NCBI RefSeq assembly: GCF_959029255.1
Contig: NZ_CAUFUE010000008.1
Location: forward strand, 1 to 64,000
DNA length: 64,000 nt
Reading direction: 5' to 3'
From: an uncultured Bacteroides sp.
GTDB taxonomy: Bacteria; Bacteroidota; Bacteroidia; Bacteroidales; Bacteroidaceae
The position numbers and the translations under genes were made by a program. Each line of letters starts with the position of its first letter. Positions within the stretch are counted from its first letter, which is position 1. Shown here piece by piece: positions 34,987 through 43,273 of this stretch. Below the pieces are notes generated by a model. It had not been told where the DNA came from. It searched no databases and saw only the letters and a list, made by a program, of their open reading frames with translations.

Positions 34987-37900
34987 TTAAAAAGAGAGAT
35001 TCAAACCAAATGAATAAGTAGTAGGTGAGGGATAACGTCCGTAATCCACGCCATATACATTCGGAGACATTGTACTAACACCTATTTCCGGATCGTAGCC
35101 ATCATATCCGGTAATAGTAAGTAGATTCTGAATGTTACAATAAATACGCAGATTCTCCACACCACATTTTTTCATCCATTTTTTAGGGAAAGTGTAACCT
35201 AGTGACAAATTTTTCAGACGGATGTAAGAACCGTCCTCTACATAACGGTCACTGATACGGTCATTATCATTAGGGTCACCAATAATAGCACGCGGCAACG
35301 ATGCGTCAGGATTAGCCACACGTACATTTTCTACATGATTGTACCATTTCGTACCATCGGCATATACGATGGACGGGTCTATCGGCTCCAATTGGGCACG
35401 TTTTATTACATCCGCATGTTGATTACTCCAAGGAGAACTCATGGTAGTAAGATTACGTTTGGTGAGATTCATCACCTTATTACCATAACTACCATTAATA
35501 AAAATACTCAGATCGAAACCTTTATAACGGAAAGTATTAGTCCATCCGAAAGTGAACTTAGGCATGGGCGAACCGATGTTGGTACGGTCATTCTCATCGA
35601 TTACACCATCTCCGTTCAAATCCTTATATTTAATGTCACCTACATATACGGTATTAGCACCGTCAAACACTCCATTCGCAGGATATTTTACAGGTTTTGG
35701 AGAAGTTTGCAAGTCAGCCAAATCCTGATAAATACCGTCGGTGACGTATCCATAGAAAGAATAAAGGCTTTCTCCGACGTCCGAAAGGCTTACCAAAGTG
35801 CTTCCCCACTGCGCATAGCCCATAATAGCCGAACTGGCTGTACCATTCAACGCAATGAGCTTATTCTTATTCCAAGTGAACTGTAATTCCGAGTCCCATT
35901 GAAAAGTACCCACCAACGGATGAGTATTAAGAGTCAGTTCAAATCCTGTATTGCGAATATGCCCATAATTACCCATCGGCGCTCTCAGTTTGGAGTTATC
36001 ATTGCCTTGTGTACCCATGTACGAGGGAGTTTGCAAATCCATCAACATATCTTTTGATTCCTTCTGATACCAATCCAAGGTCAAGTTAATTCTATCATTG
36101 AAAAAGCCAAGGTCGAGTCCCAGGTTTATCTGTTCCTGCTTTTCCCATTTTACATCTAAATTAGGGATGTTCTGCGGACGAAAACCTGCACCCAGCGAGG
36201 TATATACCTGCTGCATATTCACTCCCCAAACATAGGAATTGATATTAGAATTACCGGTCTGTCCCCAGCCTGCACGTAGTTTTCCGTTACTGATCCATTT
36301 AAGATTCTTCATGAATTTTTCATTGTTGAAACGCCACGACACAGCAAAAGAATGGAAGCCTGCCCAACGATTATTCGGACCAAAATTAGACGAACCATCA
36401 TAACGGTAAGTATAAGTAGCATTATAACGGTTATCATAACCATAAGTCCAACGAGTAAAGAACGAAGCAAAAGAGCCACTACCAAAACCGCTAGCAATAG
36501 CGGGTGTCCCCGTTCCCAGCACAGGATTGTGTACTGCATCCGAAGGTAAATTGTTGTTGGCTATTTTTGTATAGTCCCAAGTATTTTCCCAACATTCCTG
36601 TCCAACCATGGCATTCACAGAATGCTTACCGGCAAACGTATTATTATAAGTCACATAATTTTTTAACTGCCAATAAACACTGTTGTTCTTCTGGATACTA
36701 CTTTCGTTAGGTTCTTTCCAGTTGGGCAGGTCAATGGTATTATTAAAAATTTCCGCCTTACTATAACCGATATCGTAACCGACTTCTGCATGCCAAGTCA
36801 AATTCTTCACCGGAATTACTTCGACAAAAAGATTTCCAAAAAGTTTCTTTCGATTCAACATATTATTCTGTTCCATCGCCTTGGCAATAGGATTATGAAT
36901 ACTATAGTTTTCACGTGCAAATGAAGCATAATTACCGTCAATGTCATAAATAGGAGCTTCCGGTAAAGATGTTAAAGCAAAACCAACAATACCTTCAGCG
37001 CCATCTGCCAATTTCAAATCATCGTTTGAGTCGGCAAAAGTAGCACTAAATCCCAATTTCAACCACTTCTTTAATTGCGCATCCAGATTGGCGCGAACTG
37101 ACAAACGGTTAAAATTAGACCCGATTAGAGTACCTTCTTGATCCATATAACCAGCCGATACATAGTACTGTATTTTCTCCGTACCTCCCTGAGCTGATAT
37201 CTGATGTTGCTGTTGGAAAGCAGTCTGGAAGATGGCATCTTGCCAATTAGTTCCAACGCCCAATAAAGAAACATCACTATAGTAAGGATCTTCCTTTACA
37301 CCACCAAAACCGGATACCACGAAGTCATTGTAATAGCCACCAAAGCCACGCAAATTCAGCATATCCAATCGCTTGGTCTGACGATTTACCGCTACCATAC
37401 CATCATAAGAAAATTTAGCTTCACCGGCTTTACCACGTTTAGTAGTAATCAATACAACTCCATTAGCACCCTGAGCGCCATAAATAGCTGTTGCTGAAGC
37501 ATCTTTTAAGATTTCCATACTCAAAATATCAGCCGGATTGATAGTTGACAATGGAGATACAGTAGAAACAGTACCATTGTCAAGTGCGTCGCCAAAGCCT
37601 AATGAAGCGCCACTGGTACTTCCACCCTGTACAATCACTCCATCAATCACATACAACGGTTCTGCATTTGAATTGATGGTGGCTTGTCCACGCACGCGAA
37701 TTGAAGAGGAAGATCCCGGCGCCCCCGAAGTCTGTACCGCCGTCACACCGGCCGCACGACCTTGCAACGACTGGTCGAGATTGGTAATGACAGAACCTTT
37801 GATTTTATCTTCGCCCATGGAGACTGATGCACCGGAAAGGTCACTTTTTTTCATGGTACCATAACCTACCACAACCACTTCGTCCAGCATTTCGCTGTCT

Positions 37901-38235
37901 TCTTTCAGAGTAACATTGATAGTTGTTTGATTAGTAACCTTGATTTCCTGGCTTACGTAACCGATAAAAGAGATAACCAAAGTGGCGCCCGGTTTCACAT
38001 TCAAAGTAAAATTACCGTTGATATCGGTAATCATACCGTTTGTCGTACCTTTTTCCAACACATTGGCACCTATTATCGGTCCCATAGCATCAGAAACAGT
38101 ACCCGTAATTTTTTTTGCTTGTTGTACAGCAGCAACTACATCGACTGATGCGGCAAAAGCGTGAGACGTATAGCTCAAACTACAAACCGAGCATACTCCC
38201 AAAAGCAATACTGCTTTTCTGAAATTTAAATTCAT
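34987..38235 (-). CDS. SusC-like TonB-dependent outer-membrane transporter
   Basis: This 1082-residue protein has a signal peptide, then a carboxypeptidase-regulatory-like domain (about 42-115, KITGTVSDAMGPIIGANV), a TonB box region (EVVVVGYGTMKKSD), a plug domain (about 130-245) with the SusC signature YVIDGVIVQGG, and a 22-strand barrel ending in SFGLNLSF with a C-terminal Phe. It imports oligosaccharides across the outer membrane together with SusD, powered by TonB. It is first in the operon SusC > SusD > SGBP > SGBP > GH26. A leader of about 205 nt separates it from its -7 box. Confidence 0.97.
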   Translation of the reverse strand: MNLNFRKAVLLLGVCSVCSLSYTSHAFAASVDVVAAVQQAKKITGTVSDAMGPIIGANVLEKGTTNGMITDINGNFTLNVKPGATLVISFIGYVSQEIKVTNQTTINVTLKEDSEMLDEVVVVGYGTMKKSDLSGASVSMGEDKIKGSVITNLDQSLQGRAAGVTAVQTSGAPGSSSSIRVRGQATINSNAEPLYVIDGVIVQGGSTSGASLGFGDALDNGTVSTVSPLSTINPADILSMEILKDASATAIYGAQGANGVVLITTKRGKAGEAKFSYDGMVAVNRQTKRLDMLNLRGFGGYYNDFVVSGFGGVKEDPYYSDVSLLGVGTNWQDAIFQTAFQQQHQISAQGGTEKIQYYVSAGYMDQEGTLIGSNFNRLSVRANLDAQLKKWLKLGFSATFADSNDDLKLADGAEGIVGFALTSLPEAPIYDIDGNYASFARENYSIHNPIAKAMEQNNMLNRKKLFGNLFVEVIPVKNLTWHAEVGYDIGYSKAEIFNNTIDLPNWKEPNESSIQKNNSVYWQLKNYVTYNNTFAGKHSVNAMVGQECWENTWDYTKIANNNLPSDAVHNPVLGTGTPAIASGFGSGSFASFFTRWTYGYDNRYNATYTYRYDGSSNFGPNNRWAGFHSFAVSWRFNNEKFMKNLKWISNGKLRAGWGQTGNSNINSYVWGVNMQQVYTSLGAGFRPQNIPNLDVKWEKQEQINLGLDLGFFNDRINLTLDWYQKESKDMLMDLQTPSYMGTQGNDNSKLRAPMGNYGHIRNTGFELTLNTHPLVGTFQWDSELQFTWNKNKLIALNGTASSAIMGYAQWGSTLVSLSDVGESLYSFYGYVTDGIYQDLADLQTSPKPVKYPANGVFDGANTVYVGDIKYKDLNGDGVIDENDRTNIGSPMPKFTFGWTNTFRYKGFDLSIFINGSYGNKVMNLTKRNLTTMSSPWSNQHADVIKRAQLEPIDPSIVYADGTKWYNHVENVRVANPDASLPRAIIGDPNDNDRISDRYVEDGSYIRLKNLSLGYTFPKKWMKKCGVENLRIYCNIQNLLTITGYDGYDPEIGVSTMSPNVYGVDYGRYPSPTTYSFGLNLSF

Positions 38236-38590
38236 ACTTGTATTTTTCTTAGATTAATGTTATGGCATTCCAGCATTTCCGACAAGTAATGCCTTTTAAA
38301 AAAGAATAAGGCTAACTTTTTTTTAAAATAGAGTAGACCTTGAATAAAACCGATAAATCACATTACTGGATCTTTTTCCATAGGCTGAGTATTTCATTTT
38401 ATTAAATGGTTAATATATAATTTTACTGTTCTTCAACTTACCGAATGCAAATTTAAGCCTTACAGAAGAATAAAACAGACACCATTTTATCCGAATATGA
38501 TACTCATTTAACAAGCCACATTTATTATTACAGAACTGTGACAATAAACGTGGCTCATACAAACAACAAGTATTATATAGGACTCAAACT
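38236..38590. other. Leader and control region of the SusC operon
   Basis: This 355-bp gene-free region between GH5 and susC holds the regulated promoter (38448-38513) and an AT-rich leader of about 205 nt. The leader includes a poly-A/T patch near 38295-38325. I saw no terminator for the upstream GH5 genes and no clear riboswitch. Confidence 0.6.
38448..38513 (-). promoter_or_regulatory. Regulated promoter of the SusC operon with two operator copies
   Basis: Plus-strand CAAATTTA (38448-38455) is the -7 box TAAATTTG on the minus strand. Exactly 21 bp upstream lies AGACACCATTTTATCC (38477-38492, 12 of 16 matching the PUL operator). A second copy, TGATACTCATTTAACA (38498-38513, 13 of 16), begins 21 bp further on. 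Two copies on the same face of the helix fit binding by a two-subunit AraC-type activator. Confidence 0.6.
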
Positions 38591-39571
38591 TTACCTTTTC
38601 AACTCGTCACGCACAATCCGTCCCCATTCTTTCAAATCTTTATCTTTCCAGTTTCCACCGGAAGAAGCCGAAGGAAAAAGCATGGAACAAGTTTCGTCTT
38701 TATCGGAAACAGACCATGCAGCCCAACTGATAGAATGTTCCTGCATCCAATTCAACCAGTTTTGCCACTCCTCTGGATTGACCGGTCCGTCACCGCTGGC
38801 TTCCATCCCGGCACATTCGGACACAAAGACAGGAAGTCCCTTGCTTAAAGCATAATCTGCACGGTCGCGCAACCATTGCCCATGGGTATTGGCATAAAAA
38901 TGGAGAGTATACATTATATTATTATATCCGGTAATAGGATTGTCCGCTGCCAGATGGATGTCCTGATCCCAATGCGGACAACCCACAAGAATAACGGCAT
39001 CCGGCTCTATGGCACGTATCGCTTTGATTACCTCGGTAGAATAAGCTTTCAATTGTTCCCAACTGTCTTCTACCGGTTCGTTATAGATTTCGTAAATCAC
39101 ATTAGGAACACCTTTATAGCGGGTAGCCATCAGGGTAAAAAACTCAACCGCTTCTTTCTGGCGAAGATTATGGCTATGCCAGTCGATAATGGCATAAACA
39201 TCATTCTTTATGGCCGCATCCACCACTTTGGTGACACATTCAATGCCAAATTCCGGTTGATATACATAGCAAGCACTATCCAAATCCACCCCCATAGAAG
39301 CCCGTAGGACTTGTGCTCCCCAGTCTTTAGCCAGATAAGCCACTGTAGAGTCATTATAAAAACGAGGCCAGAATTGATGCCAGCCGTAACTGACGCCATG
39401 CAGCACAACCGTATCGCCATTCTCATTCATCAGTTGCGTACCGGCAACGGACAAGCGAGGTAATTGTTTCACTGTGTCTTCCGAATCCGCTTTCTTGGAT
39501 GTGTTTGTACCGCAACCAAACGTTGCAGCCAAAAGGCAGGTTGCTAAAAAGATTCTAATAATACTTCTCAT
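38591..39571 (-). CDS. GH5 endoglucanase-like lipoprotein
   Basis: A 326-residue lipoprotein (ATFGC, Cys20) with a single GH5 barrel of the GH5_2-like type. HGVSYGWHQFWPRFY (58-72) opens the barrel, YAIIDWHSHN (126-135) follows, the acid/base is Glu165 in IYEIYNEP and the nucleophile is Glu252 in VFVSECAG. Such enzymes cut beta-1,4-glucosyl bonds; beside mannanases the probable target is the Glc-Glc or Glc-Man linkages of glucomannan. It is last in the CE7 > GH5_7 > GH5 operon, 53 bp after the GH5_7 stop. Subfamily assignment is by pattern only. Confidence 0.87.
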   Translation of the reverse strand: MRSIIRIFLATCLLAATFGCGTNTSKKADSEDTVKQLPRLSVAGTQLMNENGDTVVLHGVSYGWHQFWPRFYNDSTVAYLAKDWGAQVLRASMGVDLDSACYVYQPEFGIECVTKVVDAAIKNDVYAIIDWHSHNLRQKEAVEFFTLMATRYKGVPNVIYEIYNEPVEDSWEQLKAYSTEVIKAIRAIEPDAVILVGCPHWDQDIHLAADNPITGYNNIMYTLHFYANTHGQWLRDRADYALSKGLPVFVSECAGMEASGDGPVNPEEWQNWLNWMQEHSISWAAWSVSDKDETCSMLFPSASSGGNWKDKDLKEWGRIVRDELKR

Positions 39572-39624
39572 TTCAGTTTCGTTTTACGTTTTCCGTTCAA
39601 ATTCCTTATTTAATCTCTTATTCT

Positions 39625-40917
39625 TTATTTCAGTTTTTCGTTTTCACTTTTGATAATTTCAACGGTGCTATCCGTAGCGAAAACTGAATTCAAACCTTGC
39701 TCTTCCTGTGCGGGGTCACCGGTATAATCATCCCCCTTTTCCCAATAGACATGTCCGGGAGTTTGCCCTGCAAAACCTCCCCATGCCCAGAAATTACATC
39801 CGGCAAACAGTCCGCCGTTTTCACGTTCCCGGCGAATAAGGTCGAATACATAACTGTAATATTCATCACGAACCGTTGTCGGTGTTTCTTTTGAGAACAG
39901 GAATCCGTCACGTGGGAAACCGAATTCTTCCAGCACCAACGGTTTCTTATACTTGCGGGCAATGGCAAGATGTTCGTCAATATATTCTTTGGTATTCAGC
40001 TTTGCCTGTGGCAAGAGTTCCCGCAAACTGTCGGCTTTCACCCAACTCCAATTATAGGGCCAGATATGAATATTCAGATAGTCGATATTCGGGTCTGAAT
40101 GAATTCTCTCATAAAGAGCGATATCTCCCTCACATCCCCACGCTCCCTCACTCCCCGATGAAACCAGATGATTGGGGTCGAGTGACTTGATTTGTGCCGC
40201 GACATCGGCCATCCAGTGTGCAAAAGCGTCTTTGTTCTCATCAGAGAAAGCACGAGGCTCGTTACCAATCTGCCAAGACATGAGAGTGGGATCATCCACA
40301 TACTTTATCTTGTTATACCTATTAGTTCTTGTTACGATATCCTTGACGTAATTGGCAAACAATGCCTTCGCGCTATCCGATTGATGAAACTGCTTCACAT
40401 AATTATTATAGGCAGGCCAGCCATCTACAGCGGGTATCACCGCTTTGCCATGTCCCGACCATTGCAGATACATAGAATATCCGCCACTCCACTCCCATGA
40501 ATTATTCAGGTAAAGAACGGCAGTCATACCACGCCTACGCAGTTCATTCATAAAATAATCCAATCCGTCCAAGATAGTATCATTATAAACACCGGGAGCC
40601 ATCTGTAAAGAAGGTTCCACACGGGTCTTCACCCCATTCTCTCCATCCGCTCCCACCAACACGCGCAGATTGTCCACCCCGATGCTTTTTAAGAAATCCA
40701 ATTCCTTGTGCAGGCGTTCGCGATTACCTCCTTCACCTTCTGAGCCGAGGATAGCCCCGTACCAAAAGTTAGCGCCCACATAATAATATGGTTTTCCGTT
40801 TCGCATGAATTGACCGTCAGAATTGACCGTTATGAATGACGTCCCGGCAGGTTCGGGCGTACAAGCTCCTAGAAGAAAGAGCAAAAAAGTAGCTAAAAAG
40901 AAATATATCTTCATCAC
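39625..40917 (-). CDS. GH5_7-like endo-beta-1,4-mannanase lipoprotein
   Basis: A 430-residue lipoprotein (LLGACT, Cys19). Its barrel shows the GH5_7 signatures: VGANFWYGAIL (47-57), DFLKSIGVDNLRVLVGA, SWQIGNEPRAF with acid/base Glu220, NIHIWPYNW (282-290) and LVLEEFGFPRDG with the nucleophile in the EEFG motif (Glu331 most likely). GH5_7 enzymes cleave internal beta-1,4-mannosyl bonds of mannan and glucomannan. Its ATG overlaps the stop of the CE7 gene by 4 bp. It would act at the cell surface or in the periplasm alongside the two GH26 enzymes. Confidence 0.92.
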   Translation of the reverse strand: MMKIYFFLATFLLFLLGACTPEPAGTSFITVNSDGQFMRNGKPYYYVGANFWYGAILGSEGEGGNRERLHKELDFLKSIGVDNLRVLVGADGENGVKTRVEPSLQMAPGVYNDTILDGLDYFMNELRRRGMTAVLYLNNSWEWSGGYSMYLQWSGHGKAVIPAVDGWPAYNNYVKQFHQSDSAKALFANYVKDIVTRTNRYNKIKYVDDPTLMSWQIGNEPRAFSDENKDAFAHWMADVAAQIKSLDPNHLVSSGSEGAWGCEGDIALYERIHSDPNIDYLNIHIWPYNWSWVKADSLRELLPQAKLNTKEYIDEHLAIARKYKKPLVLEEFGFPRDGFLFSKETPTTVRDEYYSYVFDLIRRERENGGLFAGCNFWAWGGFAGQTPGHVYWEKGDDYTGDPAQEEQGLNSVFATDSTVEIIKSENEKLK

Positions 40918-42200
40918 TCTATTCCCAATTGTTTACGTAACCATTCCAACCACTCGTCCCATTGTTCCTGATACCAATAATGGCCTGTTTCCAGATACAG
41001 ATGCAGCTCCTTGGGAGCTGTAACCGCATTATAGGCCGCATACATGGAGGTAGGAGGACAAACCTCGTCATTATATCCCCAGCTAAACCAACCCGGAACT
41101 TTCAGAAGCCGGGCAAAGTTTGCCGTATCATAGTATCGTATTGTCTTCAGTTCATTTTCACCGGGAGTACCATAATAATAAAAATAATGAGGCCAACCGC
41201 AAGCACGCTTCTTGAAATATGCTTCGTGGTCGCACAGAGCAGGATGAACGGCAGCAAGGAAAGTGACACGCGGGTCAAGGGCGGCGGTTATCACGGAAAG
41301 GGCTCCTCCCTGACTGGAACCTGTTACACCTAATGCCTTACCGTTGTATTGCGGCAACGAACAAATAAAATCCACAGCACGCAATGCCCCCACTACCACC
41401 CGGTTGTAATAGCTTCTATCCCGATTGTCACGCCCGAATGTCCAATAATTGGCCAAAGCCCCGTTCGCCAGATTATCATAAACGCCCTGTTCCATCGTCA
41501 CGGGAATGCCGTGAATACCTACTTCCAATGTGATAACCTTCCCCGGAGCAGTATAGGTATCGCCTGTATAAGGGCGTACACCTGCACCCGGCACACGCAA
41601 TAGAGCCGGATATTTTCCTTCTTTTTTAGGAATACTGAGAATACCATAAAAACGACCGCCCCACGGTTTAGTCTGGAAACTGACTTGATAAACATTGTCT
41701 GTCTCCGTACAACGTTCGGGTAATAAAGTCATCAGCGGATTTAAAGGAGTTTTTCGTGCAGACTCCAATGTATTTGCCCAATAATCGCTGAAATCGGCAG
41801 GTAATTCCGTTACCGGTTGTAATTGTTCCGGAGCGTACGCGGCTGTTGCCAGCCCTTCGTATGTCCGACTTCCTACATGCGCCGTGACCTTACAGCGGAA
41901 GAAACCGGGAGTTTTCATTGTACCCTGTAACTTCAACTCACCGTTTTTCAGCCATACAGACTTTTTTGTTTCCACAGGATACATTTCCGGCCCTAGCTCA
42001 TAATCAATCTTCACATCCGGCAATAAATTCTGCGCTTTCAATACCCGTACGGTAAACGTACATTTTTCATTCAGGCGATACATCCAATCCGTATGATCGG
42101 GAGAAACCAATACACGGATTTCGTTACCGCGCACTTGCGCCATTGATGTCCACACACACAACAGGCAGAAAAAGGAAAAAAAGAAAACTTTTTTCATCAT
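40914..42200 (-). CDS. CE7-type acetyl esterase (acetyl xylan esterase family)
   Basis: This 428-residue exported alpha/beta hydrolase has a signal peptide ending SMAQ. An N-terminal beta domain of about 110 residues precedes the CE7 fold. Catalytic parts are visible: nucleophile Ser in GVTGSSQGGALS, the Asp in WGYNDEVCPP and the His in LETGHYW; RGxxxSSxxxx-type features of CE7 are also present near RDRSYYNR. Native glucomannans are acetylated, so it would clear acetyl groups for the mannanases. The start is set at the tandem ATGs at 42200/42197; 42221 gives a longer reading without a better signal peptide. It is first in the CE7 > GH5_7 > GH5 operon. Confidence 0.88.
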   Translation of the reverse strand: MMKKVFFFSFFCLLCVWTSMAQVRGNEIRVLVSPDHTDWMYRLNEKCTFTVRVLKAQNLLPDVKIDYELGPEMYPVETKKSVWLKNGELKLQGTMKTPGFFRCKVTAHVGSRTYEGLATAAYAPEQLQPVTELPADFSDYWANTLESARKTPLNPLMTLLPERCTETDNVYQVSFQTKPWGGRFYGILSIPKKEGKYPALLRVPGAGVRPYTGDTYTAPGKVITLEVGIHGIPVTMEQGVYDNLANGALANYWTFGRDNRDRSYYNRVVVGALRAVDFICSLPQYNGKALGVTGSSQGGALSVITAALDPRVTFLAAVHPALCDHEAYFKKRACGWPHYFYYYGTPGENELKTIRYYDTANFARLLKVPGWFSWGYNDEVCPPTSMYAAYNAVTAPKELHLYLETGHYWYQEQWDEWLEWLRKQLGIE

Positions 42201-42233
42201 ATTAGATTTAGTTATAATCATTTCCTAACTCTG

Positions 42234-42278
42234 CAAAGATAGCTGCTCATTCTAAAAGTAAATGATACTATCTTATCA
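42234..42278 (-). promoter_or_regulatory. Regulated promoter of the CE7-GH5_7-GH5 operon
   Basis: Plus-strand CAAAGATA (42234-42241) is the -7 box TATCTTTG on the minus strand. The operator TGATACTATCTTATCA (42263-42278) starts after a gap of exactly 21 bp and matches the GH26 operator at 15 of 16 positions. It overlaps the last codon of the araC-type gene. Confidence 0.7.
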
Positions 42279-43163
42279 TATCACAATCTTCTTCTTTCTA
42301 TAATTCTCCCTGAACTCTTTCGGAGAACATCCTTTTTTCCTCTTGAACATCCTGTTGAAATTGGACAGGTTATTAAAACCACAATCGTAACAGGTTTCAG
42401 CAATGGTACGTGTAGAGTCTACCAGTAGGCGGGTAGCAAATCCCAAACGGATATCAATGATATAGTCTGAGAGCGTTTTCCCGGTCCGCAGGCGGAAAAA
42501 GCGGCTGAAAGAAACCGGAGTCATCCCCACCATATCGGCTAAAACATTCAGTCGGATATCCTCCTGATAATGATCGGCTATGTATTTCTGCACTTTCTGT
42601 ACGCGCCGGCTATCGGAGAAAGTCTCTATCTTCGCAAATGAAGAACTTGACAGTACACGGGCGTCGTCATAAAGAGACAATTCATAAAGTATCCGCAGAA
42701 AATTCATCACTGCATAAAAGCCCTGTTCTTCAGAAGCAAGATTATCCAACCAGTTATAAACCTTCATAATGGCCTGCATCGGAAAGCACAGTCCACACTG
42801 TGCCCGTTCCAACATCCGCCGAATACTGTCGAACTGATTTTTATTAATAAAATCCTTAAAGAAAAGATCGGGAGAAAACTGAATGGTTATTTCTCTAATT
42901 TCCCTGGCATTACATTCATGTTGTTCCCAGACATGTTCCAGTTCCTTGCCGGTAATCAATACCAAATCATAGTCTCCTATAACTTCTGCCGAATCGCCTA
43001 CCACGCGCCGTACACCGGCCGCATGCTCCGTGAAATTCAACTCATACTCCGCATGGCAGTGAATAGGATAAGTAAACTCGGTTTTGCGTCTGTCGGCTAT
43101 ATAAAAACAGTCCCGGTCTGACAAAGGGGTTATTTCCCTCATGATGTAGTTTTGGTTTTCCAT
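42276..43163 (-). CDS. AraC-family transcriptional regulator of the PUL
   Basis: A 295-residue cytosolic regulator. The N-terminal half (about 20-150) is a cupin-like sugar-sensing domain with HCHAEYELNF near its start. The C-terminal half (about 193-290) has two helix-turn-helix motifs: IRLNVLADMVGMTPVSFSRFF and TIAETCYDCGFNNLSNFNRMF with the usual KKGCSPKEFRENYR ending. Bacteroides PULs are more often run by hybrid two-component systems, and none is present here, so this protein is the best candidate to bind the shared operator. It lies between the CE7 and GH2 genes and has its own promoter with related sites. Confidence 0.92.
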   Translation of the reverse strand: MENQNYIMREITPLSDRDCFYIADRRKTEFTYPIHCHAEYELNFTEHAAGVRRVVGDSAEVIGDYDLVLITGKELEHVWEQHECNAREIREITIQFSPDLFFKDFINKNQFDSIRRMLERAQCGLCFPMQAIMKVYNWLDNLASEEQGFYAVMNFLRILYELSLYDDARVLSSSSFAKIETFSDSRRVQKVQKYIADHYQEDIRLNVLADMVGMTPVSFSRFFRLRTGKTLSDYIIDIRLGFATRLLVDSTRTIAETCYDCGFNNLSNFNRMFKRKKGCSPKEFRENYRKKKIVI

Positions 43164-43170
43164 GGCGATT

Positions 43171-43237
43171 GGTTAAAAAAGTATCATGCAACAAAGATAG
43201 TCATTCTTTTTCTTCCGGGTATGGTACTATTTGTTTC
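43171..43237 (-). promoter_or_regulatory. Promoter of the araC-type gene with flanking operator-like sites
   Basis: Plus-strand CAAAGATA (43192-43199) is the -7 box on the minus strand, giving a leader of about 20 nt. TGGTACTATTTGTTTC (43222-43237) resembles the PUL operator (11 of 16) at a gap of 22 bp. GGTTAAAAAAGTATCA (43171-43186) matches its reverse complement at 13 of 16 positions and covers the expected start point, where binding would repress. Confidence 0.5.
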
Positions 43238-43273
43238 ATTTAGGGGGATAAATTGTTCAATCGCCCTTTCTTG

